NCBI GenBank assembly: GCA_019800895.1
Contig: JAHVKF010000001.1
Location: 806,001 to 870,000, forward strand
DNA: 64,000 nucleotides
Direction of reading: 5' to 3'
Origin: Halomonas denitrificans
Lineage (GTDB): Bacteria; Pseudomonadota; Gammaproteobacteria; Xanthomonadales; Wenzhouxiangellaceae
Numbering within the stretch: the stretch's first letter is position 1; each line of letters opens with the position of its first letter. Positions 42,531-52,898 of the stretch are shown one piece after another. The position numbers were made by a program, and so were the translations under genes. Below the pieces are notes generated by a model. The model worked only from the letters and a program-made list of their open reading frames with translations, had not been told where the DNA came from and did no database searches.

Positions 42531-43199
42531 TCAGACGTCGCGCTCGAAGTCCTCGAGCTCGGTCTTCAGCCAGGCCCGGGCGCGGGTCAGGTCCCGGCTC
42601 ACGGTGCGTCCCGACAGGTCCAGCATCTCGGCGATCTCGTCGATCGCGAAGCCGGCGAAGTAGCGCGCGGAAACGATCTCGGCCATGCGCGGGTTGCTCT
42701 GTTGCATCTGGTCCAGGATGCGTTCCATCGCCAGCACCAGGTCGCGATCGGCCACGTCGTGATCGGCCACCCGATCGTCCTCGAGTTCGACCGGCGCCTG
42801 GCCGCTGCCGCGCTTCTGCGAGTTGGCCCGCCGGGCGTAGTCGAAGATCAGCTGGCGCATCACCATCGCGGCGAGGCGCCGCAGGTGCGCCCGGTTCTCG
42901 ATCTCCCCGGACGAGTGCTCCTTGAGCTTGATGAACGCTTCGTGGACCAGCGCCGTGGTCTGCATGGTCATGCTCGACGCGTACTGCCGCCGCTGGTTGT
43001 GGCCGATCCGCTTCAGGTCGTCGTAGACCAGCGGCACGACCTGGTCGAACAGGTCCGGTGCGCTCCGGATCTTCTGAAGCAGCTGGGTGACCTCGTGCTC
43101 GGGAAGCGGCTCGAACGGATCGCCGGAGCCCTCATCGGAGGCCTCGCCGGACGCGTCCCGGTTGCGGTTGTCCCTCGCATCGATCGCGGACTTGCCCAT
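42531..43199 (-). CDS. ECF sigma factor (TIGR02999-like subfamily)
   Basis: This is a 222-residue sigma-70-family regulator. After a hydrophilic N-terminal 40 residues come region 2 (LVYDDLKRIGHNQRRQ, ALVHEAFIKLKEH, RRLAAMVMRQLIFDYARR) and region 4 (ISARYF-like SARYFAGFAIDEIAEML, LSGRTVSRDLTRARAWL). The YDDLKRIG and MVMRQLIFDYAR segments are typical of the subfamily often next to a Ser/Thr kinase gene. No kinase, anti-sigma factor or obvious target operon is adjacent, so how it is controlled is unclear. Start ATG at 43199. Confidence 0.87.
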   Translation of the reverse strand: MGKSAIDARDNRNRDASGEASDEGSGDPFEPLPEHEVTQLLQKIRSAPDLFDQVVPLVYDDLKRIGHNQRRQYASSMTMQTTALVHEAFIKLKEHSSGEIENRAHLRRLAAMVMRQLIFDYARRANSQKRGSGQAPVELEDDRVADHDVADRDLVLAMERILDQMQQSNPRMAEIVSARYFAGFAIDEIAEMLDLSGRTVSRDLTRARAWLKTELEDFERDV

Positions 43200-43303
43200 C
43201 GCTTCTCCCTGCCCGAGGCGTGCCGTGACCCGTGACCTCGATGGCGGTCCGAGCCGGTCGAATGCAATACTACCAGCGCGACCCGAACCGCAACTGAACG
43301 AAC

Positions 43304-43717
43304 ATGAAGCCCGGATACGTGCGCGGCCGCGACGCCGAGGAGACCTGGATCGAGGAAGGCTGCTTCGTCCAGGAATGGTCGAACGACGCCGGCGACGCCG
43401 ACTGTTCGATCGCGCGAGCGCGGGTCCCGGCCGGGTCGTGCACCCGCTGGCACCGCCTCCACGGCATCGCCGAGCGCTACGTCGTCCTCGAGGGCACGGG
43501 CCGGGTCGAACTCGGCGGCGGCGGCCACGCCGCGTCGCCTGCCGCCCGGTCCATTGCCCGGCCCATGTCCCGGCCCATCGCACCCGGCGATGTGGTCCGG
43601 ATTCCACCCGGCGTGCCCCAGCGCGTCCACGCCGGCGACGTCGAACTGGTGTTTCTGGCGGTCTGCACACCCCGCTTTCGGCCCGAGGCCTACGAGGACA
43701 TCGACCTCGCCGTGTGA
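43304..43717 (+). CDS. Cupin-domain protein
   Basis: This 137-residue single-domain cupin has RWHRLHGIAERYVVLEG (first cupin motif with two His and a Glu) and IPPGVPQRVHAGDVELVFL (second motif with His), which would bind one metal ion. A short insertion of Ala, Ser and Arg-Pro residues in the middle is not typical. It is divergent from the sigma-factor gene with about 105 bases between. The enzymatic or regulatory role is unknown. Confidence 0.8.
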   Translation: MKPGYVRGRDAEETWIEEGCFVQEWSNDAGDADCSIARARVPAGSCTRWHRLHGIAERYVVLEGTGRVELGGGGHAASPAARSIARPMSRPIAPGDVVRIPPGVPQRVHAGDVELVFLAVCTPRFRPEAYEDIDLAV

Positions 43718-43798
43718 CCGGGGTCTCGAACCCGCCCCGGACGCGTCGAGTGGTCCGCGAACCGCTCGGGCTTTCTGTGGCGGAACGATGCCCGTTGT

Positions 43799-43807
43799 TG
43801 CTATATT
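43799..43807 (+). promoter_or_regulatory. Possible extended -10 promoter before acidic ACT-like gene
   Basis: TGCTATATT is an extended -10 (TGnTATATT) about 50 bases upstream of the GTG at 43859. No good -35 is visible 17 bases upstream, as expected for extended -10 promoters. Confidence 0.45.
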
Positions 43808-43858
43808 TGCGGGTCCTGCGAGTCAATTCGACGAACCGAGTCCAAGGGAGGGTCCGCA

Positions 43859-45007
43859 GTGGCGGAATTTCGTCTGAAGCTCGAGCTGGACCGCGCCTCG
43901 GGCGTGCTCGCCAGCATCGTGGCGCAACTGGTCCGCCAGGGCCTGGAACTCAAGACCCAGAAGCTGACGCGAGCGGCCGAGGGTCGCGGCGGTTCGCTGG
44001 ACGTCCTGGCCGAGGGCGATGCCGGCGACATTGCCGTGTTCGCCGAGCAGATGGCGGCCGCTCGCGGCGTCGACCACGTGGTGACGATCGAACGCGACGG
44101 CGAGCTGGTGTTCGCCGACGGCGAGGTCATCGAGCCCGAACCCGAGGTGCTGCCGGAACCCGCCGGCGACGAATCGGTCGACGCCGAATCCGTCGACGCC
44201 GAGGTCGACCGTTTCCTCGAACCGGACGACGCGCCGCCGGCCATCGACGAGGAACGCGAAGCCTCCGAGGGCGACGACGAATGGCTCGAAGACGATCCCG
44301 ATGCAGCCGGACCCTCGGCGCTGCACCCGGACTCGAGCGACGGCAACGAGGACGACGATGCGCCGATGCTCGGTCACGGTGACGAACCCGGACCGGACCG
44401 GACCGCGGAAGAAACCGCCGACGAACCCGGTACGGCGACGAGCGACGACTCCGCCAGCGCGGATGCGGATCACGAAAGAACCCGGGCCGAGAACCGGGAC
44501 GAGGACCGGAGCGAGGACAGCGATCCGGCCCCGGCGGCTTCGAACGACGAAGACCCGTTGACCGAGAGCGGCTGGGGCAAGGAAGCCGAAGCCGAGTGGC
44601 AATCCGGCCTGGCCGACCCGGAGCCCGAAGAGGAAGAAGAGATCCTGCTCGGAACCGAGCCGGGCTCCGATCCCGCGACGCTCGCCGAATCGTCCGGATC
44701 CGACGCGCGCGAAACGGCGGCCGCATCCGACGATTCCCGCCCATCGACCGAGCCCGCTGCCGACGAAGCCAGCGATCCCGCGGTGGCGTCGGGCCCCGCG
44801 AAGGAACCCGAAAGCCGTGCGTCTTCCGAGGATGCGGGCCCCGACGACGACGAAGGCGACGGTGGAGACCGCCAGGACGATCCGTCGAGCGACTCGGCGG
44901 ACGATTCCCCGAACGCTGCGGCCAGCCGCGATCCGAAGGCCTCCGGCAACGGCGATCCGTCCAAGGTCGGCGCCACGATGCGGCGGCGCCGGCGCCGTCG
45001 GCGCTGA
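43859..45007 (+). CDS. Acidic disordered protein with N-terminal ACT-like domain and arginine tail
   Basis: This is a 382-residue protein of no family I can name. Residues 1-90 look like a ferredoxin-like ACT domain: strand FRLKLEL, helix SGVLASIVAQLVRQG, strand LELKTQKLTRA, strand SLDVLAEG, helix IAVFAEQMAAARGV, strand DHVVTIERDG. From about residue 90 to 370 the sequence is highly acidic and low-complexity (Glu, Asp, Ala, Ser, Pro; for example EPEPEVLPEPAGDES), and the C-terminus is MRRRRRRRR. The start is GTG at 43859. The charge split could allow self-interaction or binding to a basic partner or nucleic acid; that is inference. Confidence 0.72.
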   Translation: MAEFRLKLELDRASGVLASIVAQLVRQGLELKTQKLTRAAEGRGGSLDVLAEGDAGDIAVFAEQMAAARGVDHVVTIERDGELVFADGEVIEPEPEVLPEPAGDESVDAESVDAEVDRFLEPDDAPPAIDEEREASEGDDEWLEDDPDAAGPSALHPDSSDGNEDDDAPMLGHGDEPGPDRTAEETADEPGTATSDDSASADADHERTRAENRDEDRSEDSDPAPAASNDEDPLTESGWGKEAEAEWQSGLADPEPEEEEEILLGTEPGSDPATLAESSGSDARETAAASDDSRPSTEPAADEASDPAVASGPAKEPESRASSEDAGPDDDEGDGGDRQDDPSSDSADDSPNAAASRDPKASGNGDPSKVGATMRRRRRRRR

Positions 45008-45096
45008 GTACGAGCCACTCCATGCCCGTTTCGTCCGACGGCTTCCGATCCGGTCCGACTCCATTCGATCGGACCGGCGGTCGCCGACACGGCTGA

Positions 45097-47250
<2,154 letters not shown>

Positions 47251-47282
47251 CGCAGCCGTCGATCCCTTGCCTTTTGGACCTT

Positions 47283-47311
47283 CCCCGGTGCGCTTCGCTT
47301 GACCGGGCTAC
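47283..47311 (-). repeat. REP element 1 of REP-RAYT unit
   Basis: CCCCGGTGCGCTTCGCTTGA followed by CCGGGCTAC is an inverted relative of the element at 47338-47367. It folds as a hairpin around a GCGCTTCGC-like core. It lies downstream of the RAYT gene. Confidence 0.8.
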
Positions 47312-47337
47312 AAGAGCGATCGACGACTCCGCCTTTC

Positions 47338-47367
47338 GTAGCCCGGGTAAGCGAAGCGCACCCGGGG
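47338..47367 (+). repeat. REP element 2 of REP-RAYT unit
   Basis: GTAGCCCGGGTAAGCGAAGC followed by GCACCCGGGG starts with the GTAG tetranucleotide typical of REPs recognised by RAYT transposases. It has an imperfect palindrome CCCGGGT...ACCCGGG. Together with element 1 it forms a head-to-head pair. Confidence 0.85.
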
Positions 47368-47402
47368 ATTTTTCGCGCCGAATGCTCACAGCCCGTGATC
47401 CA

Positions 47403-47903
47403 CTACCGGATCGGCTCGCCGAATCGGCCTTCGAAGTCGTCATTCGTTCCCCAATCCGCGGGCAAGTCACCGCGTTCGATATAGCGATGAATCGATGAAT
47501 GCGGCCAGTCCGAGGCACGCTCGACGTACCCGTGCTTCACCGGATTGAAATGGATGTAGTCGCAATGAGCTTGCAGGTCGGCGTCGTTGCGGATCGTGTG
47601 TTCCCAGTACCGCGATTGCCAAGGTGATCCTCTGCCGCCGATCCGCCGAGTGAACCCCTTCTTGATCTCCTGCCAGAGCTTCGGGTAATCGTCGTTCTCA
47701 TCGCGCATTTCGATCAACGCATGAAGATGGTCGGGTAGAACGACGACCGCGAGGACCTGATGAGGCACGCGCTCAGCGGCGCGTCTCCAGGAAACGCGGA
47801 GTGCTGCGACCTGTCGAGTCAGCAGATCGGACGATCGATTCCGCAGCGTGACCGTGAAGAAGTACGTGCCGCCCCGAAGCCTGTTCCGTCGGTAGTTGAC
47901 CAT
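47403..47903 (-). CDS. REP-associated tyrosine transposase (RAYT, Y1/HUH)
   Basis: This 166-residue single-strand transposase of the IS200/Y1 superfamily has RGGTYFFTVTLRNR at the N-terminus, the HUH metal motif LPDHLHALIEM (about residues 57-67), SPWQSRYWEHTIRND in the middle and the catalytic-tyrosine helix HCDYIHFNPVKHGYV (about 113-127). These are standard RAYT landmarks. It is bracketed by REP elements on both sides (47283-47367 and 47910-47940). RAYTs are thought to be domesticated and to spread REPs in trans. The gene looks intact. Confidence 0.92.
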   Translation of the reverse strand: MVNYRRNRLRGGTYFFTVTLRNRSSDLLTRQVAALRVSWRRAAERVPHQVLAVVVLPDHLHALIEMRDENDDYPKLWQEIKKGFTRRIGGRGSPWQSRYWEHTIRNDADLQAHCDYIHFNPVKHGYVERASDWPHSSIHRYIERGDLPADWGTNDDFEGRFGEPIR

Positions 47904-47909
47904 CGAGAA

Positions 47910-47940
47910 CCCCCGGGTGCGCTCCGCTTACCCGGGCTAC
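47910..47940 (-). repeat. REP element 3 of REP-RAYT unit
   Basis: On the minus strand this reads GTAGCCCGGGTAAGCGGAGC then GCACCCGGGGG, one base different in the loop from element 2. It sits 7 bases upstream of the RAYT start codon. Confidence 0.85.
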
Positions 47941-47965
47941 GAGAAAGCCAGCAGAAGCGATTCGA

Positions 47966-49450
47966 TCAGACCCTCTCCCCACCCGTCCACTTCATCAGGT
48001 TCAGGAAGTCCCGGCGCGTCTTCGGCCCGTTCGTCAGGAAGTGCGGATCGGCTTCTCGCCGATAGTTCGCCCTCGCGATCTCGACCTCGTCCCCGCCGAG
48101 GTGGTGACGGAGGACGTCCTGCTCGATACGGTACGGCTTCAGCGCGTTCAGGCCGAGGATCTTCTGCTTGATCTGCGGCGTCAGGGCCGGATAGCCGTAA
48201 CGCTGCTGGAATTCCTCGCTGATCTGGAACGCGCGGAAGGCCTGGATCTGGTCCTGGGGCGAGCCGTACCAGATGGAATCGGTGCCCCAGAGGATGTTGT
48301 CCTCGCCGATGTGCAGCAGCATCTTGCCCAACGCGTGGGCCGCCGAGTCCGGGTCGCGCATCAGGAAGCGCCAGGTCGAGCCGAGCTCGGCGTAGACGTT
48401 CTTGCCCTTGAGATCGTGTTCGATCACGGTCTGCACCAGCGAATCGATGCCCTCGCCGCGCTCGGGATCGTAGGGGCCCTCGGGCTGACCGGGGATCAGG
48501 CCCGAGTGGTAGATCAGCAGGCTGACGTCCGGGTAGGCGTTCGCCGCCGGGCCGACGTCGGTGCACAGCGAGTGCTGGTAGCTCTGCTGGCCGAAGGGGA
48601 TGCCCTTGTGGATCGCGATCACCGGCACGTCGAGGCGTTTCGCTTCCTCCATGAACGGGACCCCGGTGTCCTCGTCGGTCAGGAAGAAGCCCTCGCCGTC
48701 CGGCCCCCACTGGGTGTAGGTCTTCCAGGCCTGGATGCCGAAGTCGTCGCGCAGGCGCTGCATGTCCCCGACGTCGCCTTCCTGGTTCGGATTGACCCGT
48801 CCGTGGAGAATCAGCCGGTGCGTGCCCTCGAGCTGGGCCACGATCTCGCGCGCGGCCGCTGCTTCCTCGATCGTCAGCGGCTCGCCCTCGCGCGTCGACG
48901 GCACGAAGGACAGCACCATGACGTCCGTGTCCGAATCCATGAACACGTCCTGGACGAAGGCATCGGGGCCGAGGCACTTGAGATACGACCGCGGCTCGTC
49001 GCCGACGCCGCGCGCGCAACCGGCCGCCGGCATGCCCGACAGCGGGCGCGCATCTTCCGGCACGTTGTTCAACCACGCACCCGTCGGGTTCACGAAGTGA
49101 CCCTGCACATCGAAGATGAACTCGTTGCCGGCCAGCACCGCGTCGGCGGCCTCGGGCTCCATCGCCGCGTCCTCGGCCAGCGCGAACAGGCCGCCGGTCC
49201 GCCCCATCGCCGCTTGCGCCGCGTTGAAGGCCAGCAGCGTCGACGCCGCCCCGCAGCTCGACACCAGGAACTTGCGCCGCGTCTGGCCGAGCCGCTTCGC
49301 GTTCTTCGTCGCGGCCTCCTGCGCCAGTTCGTTGGCCAGCAACTCAGGCTTGCCCAGCGGAATCGGCTCGAACTCGCCATTGGAGGTGGAATCCAGCTTG
49401 ATCGGCAAGCGCGTGCCGTCTGGGTCGTGGCGGTCGTTGCTGCGGCTCAT
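47966..49450 (-). CDS. Tat-exported amidohydrolase-family protein
   Basis: This 494-residue protein belongs to the Amidohydro_2 TIM-barrel group. It has an unusually long polar N-terminus (about 57 residues) before the twin-arginine motif QTRRKFLVSSCGAAS. The core has FDVQGHFVNP, SFVPSTREGEPLT, LHGRVNPNQEGD, QAWKTYTQWGP, VIAIHKGIPFG and ILWGTDSIWYGSPQDQI, with His and Asp residues placed as metal ligands. The C-terminus (NGPKTRRDFLNLMKWTGGER) is also basic. ATG at 49450. The substrate is unknown; relatives act on aromatic or cyclic amide and acid compounds. It stands alone on the minus strand. Confidence 0.82.
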   Translation of the reverse strand: MSRSNDRHDPDGTRLPIKLDSTSNGEFEPIPLGKPELLANELAQEAATKNAKRLGQTRRKFLVSSCGAASTLLAFNAAQAAMGRTGGLFALAEDAAMEPEAADAVLAGNEFIFDVQGHFVNPTGAWLNNVPEDARPLSGMPAAGCARGVGDEPRSYLKCLGPDAFVQDVFMDSDTDVMVLSFVPSTREGEPLTIEEAAAAREIVAQLEGTHRLILHGRVNPNQEGDVGDMQRLRDDFGIQAWKTYTQWGPDGEGFFLTDEDTGVPFMEEAKRLDVPVIAIHKGIPFGQQSYQHSLCTDVGPAANAYPDVSLLIYHSGLIPGQPEGPYDPERGEGIDSLVQTVIEHDLKGKNVYAELGSTWRFLMRDPDSAAHALGKMLLHIGEDNILWGTDSIWYGSPQDQIQAFRAFQISEEFQQRYGYPALTPQIKQKILGLNALKPYRIEQDVLRHHLGGDEVEIARANYRREADPHFLTNGPKTRRDFLNLMKWTGGERV

Positions 49451-49586
49451 CGTTCGGCTCCTGGCTCGAAGGAGTCTTCGATTGGAGCAGAAGTCGGGGA
49501 CGGGCGCAAATCGAGGGCATCGGCCCCCGCTTCCGGCGAACGCGCCGCTAGGCGATCACCGGAAAAAACCAACGGGGGAGAGACCG

Positions 49587-49612
49587 CCTGTGGGAGCAAG
49601 TTTGCGAGCGAA
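49587..49612 (+). repeat. REP-like element (TGTGGGAGC family), plus orientation
   Basis: CCTGTGGGAGCAAGTTTGCG then AGCGAA; diverged copy of 21035-21061. It faces the copy at 49634-49659. Confidence 0.65.
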
Positions 49613-49633
49613 CGGGCATGACCCGAGAGTCCG

Positions 49634-49659
49634 ATTCGCTCGCAAGCTCGCTCTAGCAG
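49634..49659 (-). repeat. REP-like element (TGTGGGAGC family), minus orientation
   Basis: On the minus strand it reads CTGCTAGAGCGAGCTTGCGA then GCGAAT, a variant with the TGTGGG part changed. Inverted partner of 49587-49612. Confidence 0.6.
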
Positions 49660-49874
49660 AGCTCGGGTCGATTCAGCGGCCAGGGGCCGGTCAGCACCTG
49701 TCGGCCGGCGATCGGTCCGAATCGTTCGCGGACAAGCCGCGCCCTACGGCAAGTCTTTCTCCGGTCTTGTGGTGTCTTCGCGCTCTTCGCCCCTTCGCGC
49801 CTTTGCGTCCATCATCCAGAAGAACGACGCGAAACGCCCGAACGAGACCGGTTCGCAGCCGATCCAGCGCGACC

Positions 49875-50432
49875 CTACCGACCCAGCCGCTGCTCCAGCC
49901 GCTTCAGCGCGGCGTGGATCTCGGGGCTTCCTTCGTAGGCGAAGCCATCGAGCTGGCCCGGGAGCGACGGAACGGCCGGCAGGCCGGGACCGTGGGCGGT
50001 GTGCGGCAGCACGACCGGTGCATAGGCGCTTTCGATCCTTGCGTCGGGGCCGGGGTCGTCGGCGCGCACCAGGCGGACTTCCACCCGGGTCCGGTCGGGG
50101 AAGTGGACGATCACCGCGCCGTCCGGGCCGTCGATTCCGCGACCGAGGAAGCGGCGGATGGCCAGGACGCGCGGGTCGTTGCGATCGGCCACCGAGCAGC
50201 GCTCGATCCCGTCGATCCAGCACTGGAGACGGTGGGCGACGGCAGTGCGGTTCCGCCCCGCGGCACCGCCTTCCGGTCCCACGAGGTCGATCGCCGAGGG
50301 AATCTGCGTGGCGAGGCCGAGGTCGGCGATCCGGACCCCGTCGGGGGTCGCTTCGATGTCCGGCTGGGCGCTCGACAGCGAACACCAGCCGACGATGGAG
50401 AGGAAGGAAAGGGCCTTGATCGTTCGAATCAT
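49875..50432 (-). CDS. Small exported protein of unknown function
   Basis: This 185-residue protein has a signal peptide (IKALSFLSIVGWCSLSSA) and no recognised family. The mature part contains two cysteines (RLQCWIDGIERCSVAD) likely to form a disulfide, a strand-rich middle (GAVIVHFPDRTRVEVRLVRA) and a C-terminal helix (HAALKRLEQRLGR). ATG at 50432. It is isolated and divergent from the mscS gene. No functional context is visible. Confidence 0.7.
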   Translation of the reverse strand: MIRTIKALSFLSIVGWCSLSSAQPDIEATPDGVRIADLGLATQIPSAIDLVGPEGGAAGRNRTAVAHRLQCWIDGIERCSVADRNDPRVLAIRRFLGRGIDGPDGAVIVHFPDRTRVEVRLVRADDPGPDARIESAYAPVVLPHTAHGPGLPAVPSLPGQLDGFAYEGSPEIHAALKRLEQRLGR

Positions 50433-50578
50433 GGTCGTACTCCACCAACGCGAGATGCCGAGTTTCCGACGCTAGCGAGCATTTCTAGAGCGGTCACCCT
50501 AGAACGATCGACTCGTTCGCCAGGCCGCCTTGCCGCCGTCGACGGCGCCTCGGTTGACCCGCAGCGTCCGAAGCGGCA

Positions 50579-51853
50579 ATGATGGGCCCGGCCCGGGTGA
50601 TCGGAGACGTGCAGGTGCAGAACGTACAGGAAGCCCTACCGGACAGCGCATCGTCCCTGCTCGAGGAGTCGTCGTCGGACTCGCAGGAGGAGCCGTCTTC
50701 GGAGACGTCGTCGGAATCATCGTCGGATCCATCGTCGGACTCTTCGTCCGATTCATCTTCGGAGTCGTCGACCGAATCGTCGACCCAGGGCGCCGGTGAA
50801 GGCTCGGAATCCGCCGCCTCGGTGGACGAGGCGGTCGACGAGCTCGATCTCGACGTGGTCGGCACGCTGGTCGAGCAGGTCAGGAACTACGCCACGTCGT
50901 TCATCGAATCGCTGCCCAACATGATCGCCGCGGTAGTCATCCTGGTCCTGACCTTCGTGGTCGCCCTGATCGCACGCTCGCTGGTCGAGAAGGCGATGCG
51001 CCGGGCGAACATCCGCCGGGCGCTGATCAGCCTGACCCGCACGCTGACCGGAGTCGCGGTCTGGATCGTCGGCCTGCTGGTGACCATGGCCGTGCTGTTC
51101 CCCTCGGTGGAGCCGGCCAGCGTGCTGACGGCGATGGGGGTCGGCGGCATCGCGATCGGCTTCGCGTTCAAGGACATCTTCGAGAACTTCATGGCCGGCG
51201 CGATGATCATGCTGCGCAAGCCGATGCACATCGGTGACTACATCGAATGCGAGGATGTCGAAGGCGAGGTCGAGAACATCATGATCCGCGACACCTACAT
51301 CCGCAAGAACGACGGCCAGCTGGTCATCCTGCCGAATTCCATGCTGTACAAGAACCCGGTCTACGTCCTCACCGATCGGCGCCAGCGTCGCTTCGAGATC
51401 ATCGCCGGGGTGTCCTACGACACGGACGTCGACGAAGCGCGCGAGATCATCCGCGACGCGGTCGGCGGCCTGGACGCGGTGGACTCCGAGCGCGGTATCG
51501 ACGTCTTCGCCTGCGAGTTCAACGATTCCAGCATCGACTTCCGCGTGCGCTGGTGGGCCGCCTCCACGCCGCGCGACGGCCACGAGAGCACCGACGTCGT
51601 GGTGGCCGCGATCAAGCGCGCGCTCGACGAGGCGGGCATCGAGATACCGTTCCCCTACCGCACGCTGACCTTCGGCGAGTCGCTGCAGCTCCAGCAGGTC
51701 GAGGACACGGAGGAGCGGACCACGGGGCGCAACACGCGCGAGAACGCGAACGGCAACGACGGCGGGAACGACAACGAGAACGGCAGCGGCGGTCGGAACG
51801 AGAACAACGCCGACGACGCCGAAGCGGGAGACGACGCGGGCGAGAAGGACTGA
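50579..51853 (+). CDS. MscS-family mechanosensitive channel with acidic serine-rich N-terminus
   Basis: This 424-residue inner-membrane channel opens under membrane tension to release solutes. The first 90 residues are low-complexity Ser/Glu/Asp (SSSDSQEEPSSETSSESSSD and similar). Three transmembrane helices follow (about 113-135, 150-172 and 178-200), the last being the pore helix TAMGVGGIAIGFAFKDIFEN. The cytoplasmic beta and alpha/beta domains then contain LRKPMHIGDYIEC and the VILPNSMLYKNP motif. The C-terminal 45 residues are Asn/Gly/Asp/Glu-rich. The start is uncertain (ATG at 50579 or 50582). The core is normal; both tails are unusual. Confidence 0.87.
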   Translation: MMGPARVIGDVQVQNVQEALPDSASSLLEESSSDSQEEPSSETSSESSSDPSSDSSSDSSSESSTESSTQGAGEGSESAASVDEAVDELDLDVVGTLVEQVRNYATSFIESLPNMIAAVVILVLTFVVALIARSLVEKAMRRANIRRALISLTRTLTGVAVWIVGLLVTMAVLFPSVEPASVLTAMGVGGIAIGFAFKDIFENFMAGAMIMLRKPMHIGDYIECEDVEGEVENIMIRDTYIRKNDGQLVILPNSMLYKNPVYVLTDRRQRRFEIIAGVSYDTDVDEAREIIRDAVGGLDAVDSERGIDVFACEFNDSSIDFRVRWWAASTPRDGHESTDVVVAAIKRALDEAGIEIPFPYRTLTFGESLQLQQVEDTEERTTGRNTRENANGNDGGNDNENGSGGRNENNADDAEAGDDAGEKD

Positions 51854-51896
51854 GCCGGACGGTTCGAGGCGCGTTGAGGCCAGCCTCCGGGCGCCT

Positions 51897-52898
51897 TCAG
51901 GCGGCCGATTCCAGCTCCGGCGGCAGGCGATCGAAATACGCGCGGGTCTTCTCGACCTGCTCGGCCGCATCGGTGACGCGCTGGACCGAGGCGAGGAAGG
52001 CCTCGCGTCCCGGATGCGCCTTGACGTACCAGCCCAGGTGCTTCCGCGCGATGCGCACACCGCGCTCGTCGCCGTAGAAGGCATGCAGCGCCTCGAGGTG
52101 TTCGACCAGCACCGCGCCGACCTCCTGCGGGGATTTCTCCGGCAGCCGCTCCCCGGTGTCGAGGAAGTGGCGGATCTCGTCGAAGATCCACGGCCGTCCC
52201 TGCGCCGCCCGGCCGATCAGCAGGCCGTCGGCGCCGGTGTAGGCGAGCACGTCGCGGGCCTTGGCAGGGTGGTCCACGTCGCCATTGGCCCAGACCGGAA
52301 TCGACAGGGCCTGCTTGATCTCGGCGATCGTGTCGTACTCGGCCTCGCCCCGGTACTTCTGGTCGCGCGTCCGGCCGTGGACCGCCAGCGCCGCGACGCC
52401 GGCGTCCTCGGCGATGCGCGCGATCGTCGGCGCGTTCTTGCGGTCCGCGGCCCAGCCGGTGCGGATCTTCAGGGTCACCGGGACATCGACGGCACCGACC
52501 ACCGCCTCGAGGATGGCCGCGACCAGCGACTCGTCCTGCATCAGCGCGGAGCCGGCCCAGGCCTTGCAGACCTTCTTGGCCGGGCAGCCCATGTTGATAT
52601 CGATGATCTCGGCGCCGTGGGCGACGTTGTAGCGCGCGAACTCGGCCATCTGCACCGGCTCGGTGCCGGCGATCTGCACGCTGATCGGCCCGGCCTCGCC
52701 GGCGTGGTCCAGTCGCTCGGCGGACTTGCGCGACCCCCGCAGGCGGGGATTCGCCGACGTCATCTCGGTGGTCGCCAGGCCGGCCCCCATCCGCCGGCAC
52801 AGCAGGCGGAAGGGCTTGTCGGTCACGCCCGCCATCGGCGCCAGGCCCAGCGCCGGGGCGATCGTGTACGGGCCGATGGAGAGCGTTGGGGCAGCCAT
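51897..52898 (-). CDS. dusB: tRNA-dihydrouridine synthase DusB
   Basis: DusB reduces a uridine in the tRNA D-loop with FMN and NADPH. The 333-residue product shows LAPMAGVTDKPFR, VQIAGTEPVQMAEFAR, DINMGCPAKKV with the catalytic cysteine, AVHGRTRDQKYRG, WANGDV and IGRAAQGRPWIF. These favour the DusB subfamily. ATG at 52898. The fis gene that follows dusB in enteric bacteria is absent. Confidence 0.92.
   Translation of the reverse strand: MAAPTLSIGPYTIAPALGLAPMAGVTDKPFRLLCRRMGAGLATTEMTSANPRLRGSRKSAERLDHAGEAGPISVQIAGTEPVQMAEFARYNVAHGAEIIDINMGCPAKKVCKAWAGSALMQDESLVAAILEAVVGAVDVPVTLKIRTGWAADRKNAPTIARIAEDAGVAALAVHGRTRDQKYRGEAEYDTIAEIKQALSIPVWANGDVDHPAKARDVLAYTGADGLLIGRAAQGRPWIFDEIRHFLDTGERLPEKSPQEVGAVLVEHLEALHAFYGDERGVRIARKHLGWYVKAHPGREAFLASVQRVTDAAEQVEKTRAYFDRLPPELESAA

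Larger units (their letters stand above)
49451..49874. other. Intergenic region with REP-like and other dispersed repeats
   Basis: About 420 bases without a supportable gene. It holds an inverted pair of TGTGGGAGC-type REP-like elements (49587-49612 and 49634-49659) and, at 49775-49810, a run of imperfect CGCGAAG/CGCAAAG-type decamers (minus strand reading), which looks like another dispersed repeat family. Confidence 0.6.

Noticed and set aside
50670-50790. Serine-rich segment of mscS considered as a sequencing or assembly artefact
   Set aside because: The frame stays open and the residues are mixed Ser/Glu/Asp/Thr with varied codons, which a simple polymerase slippage artefact would not give. 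Length variation between strains is still possible.
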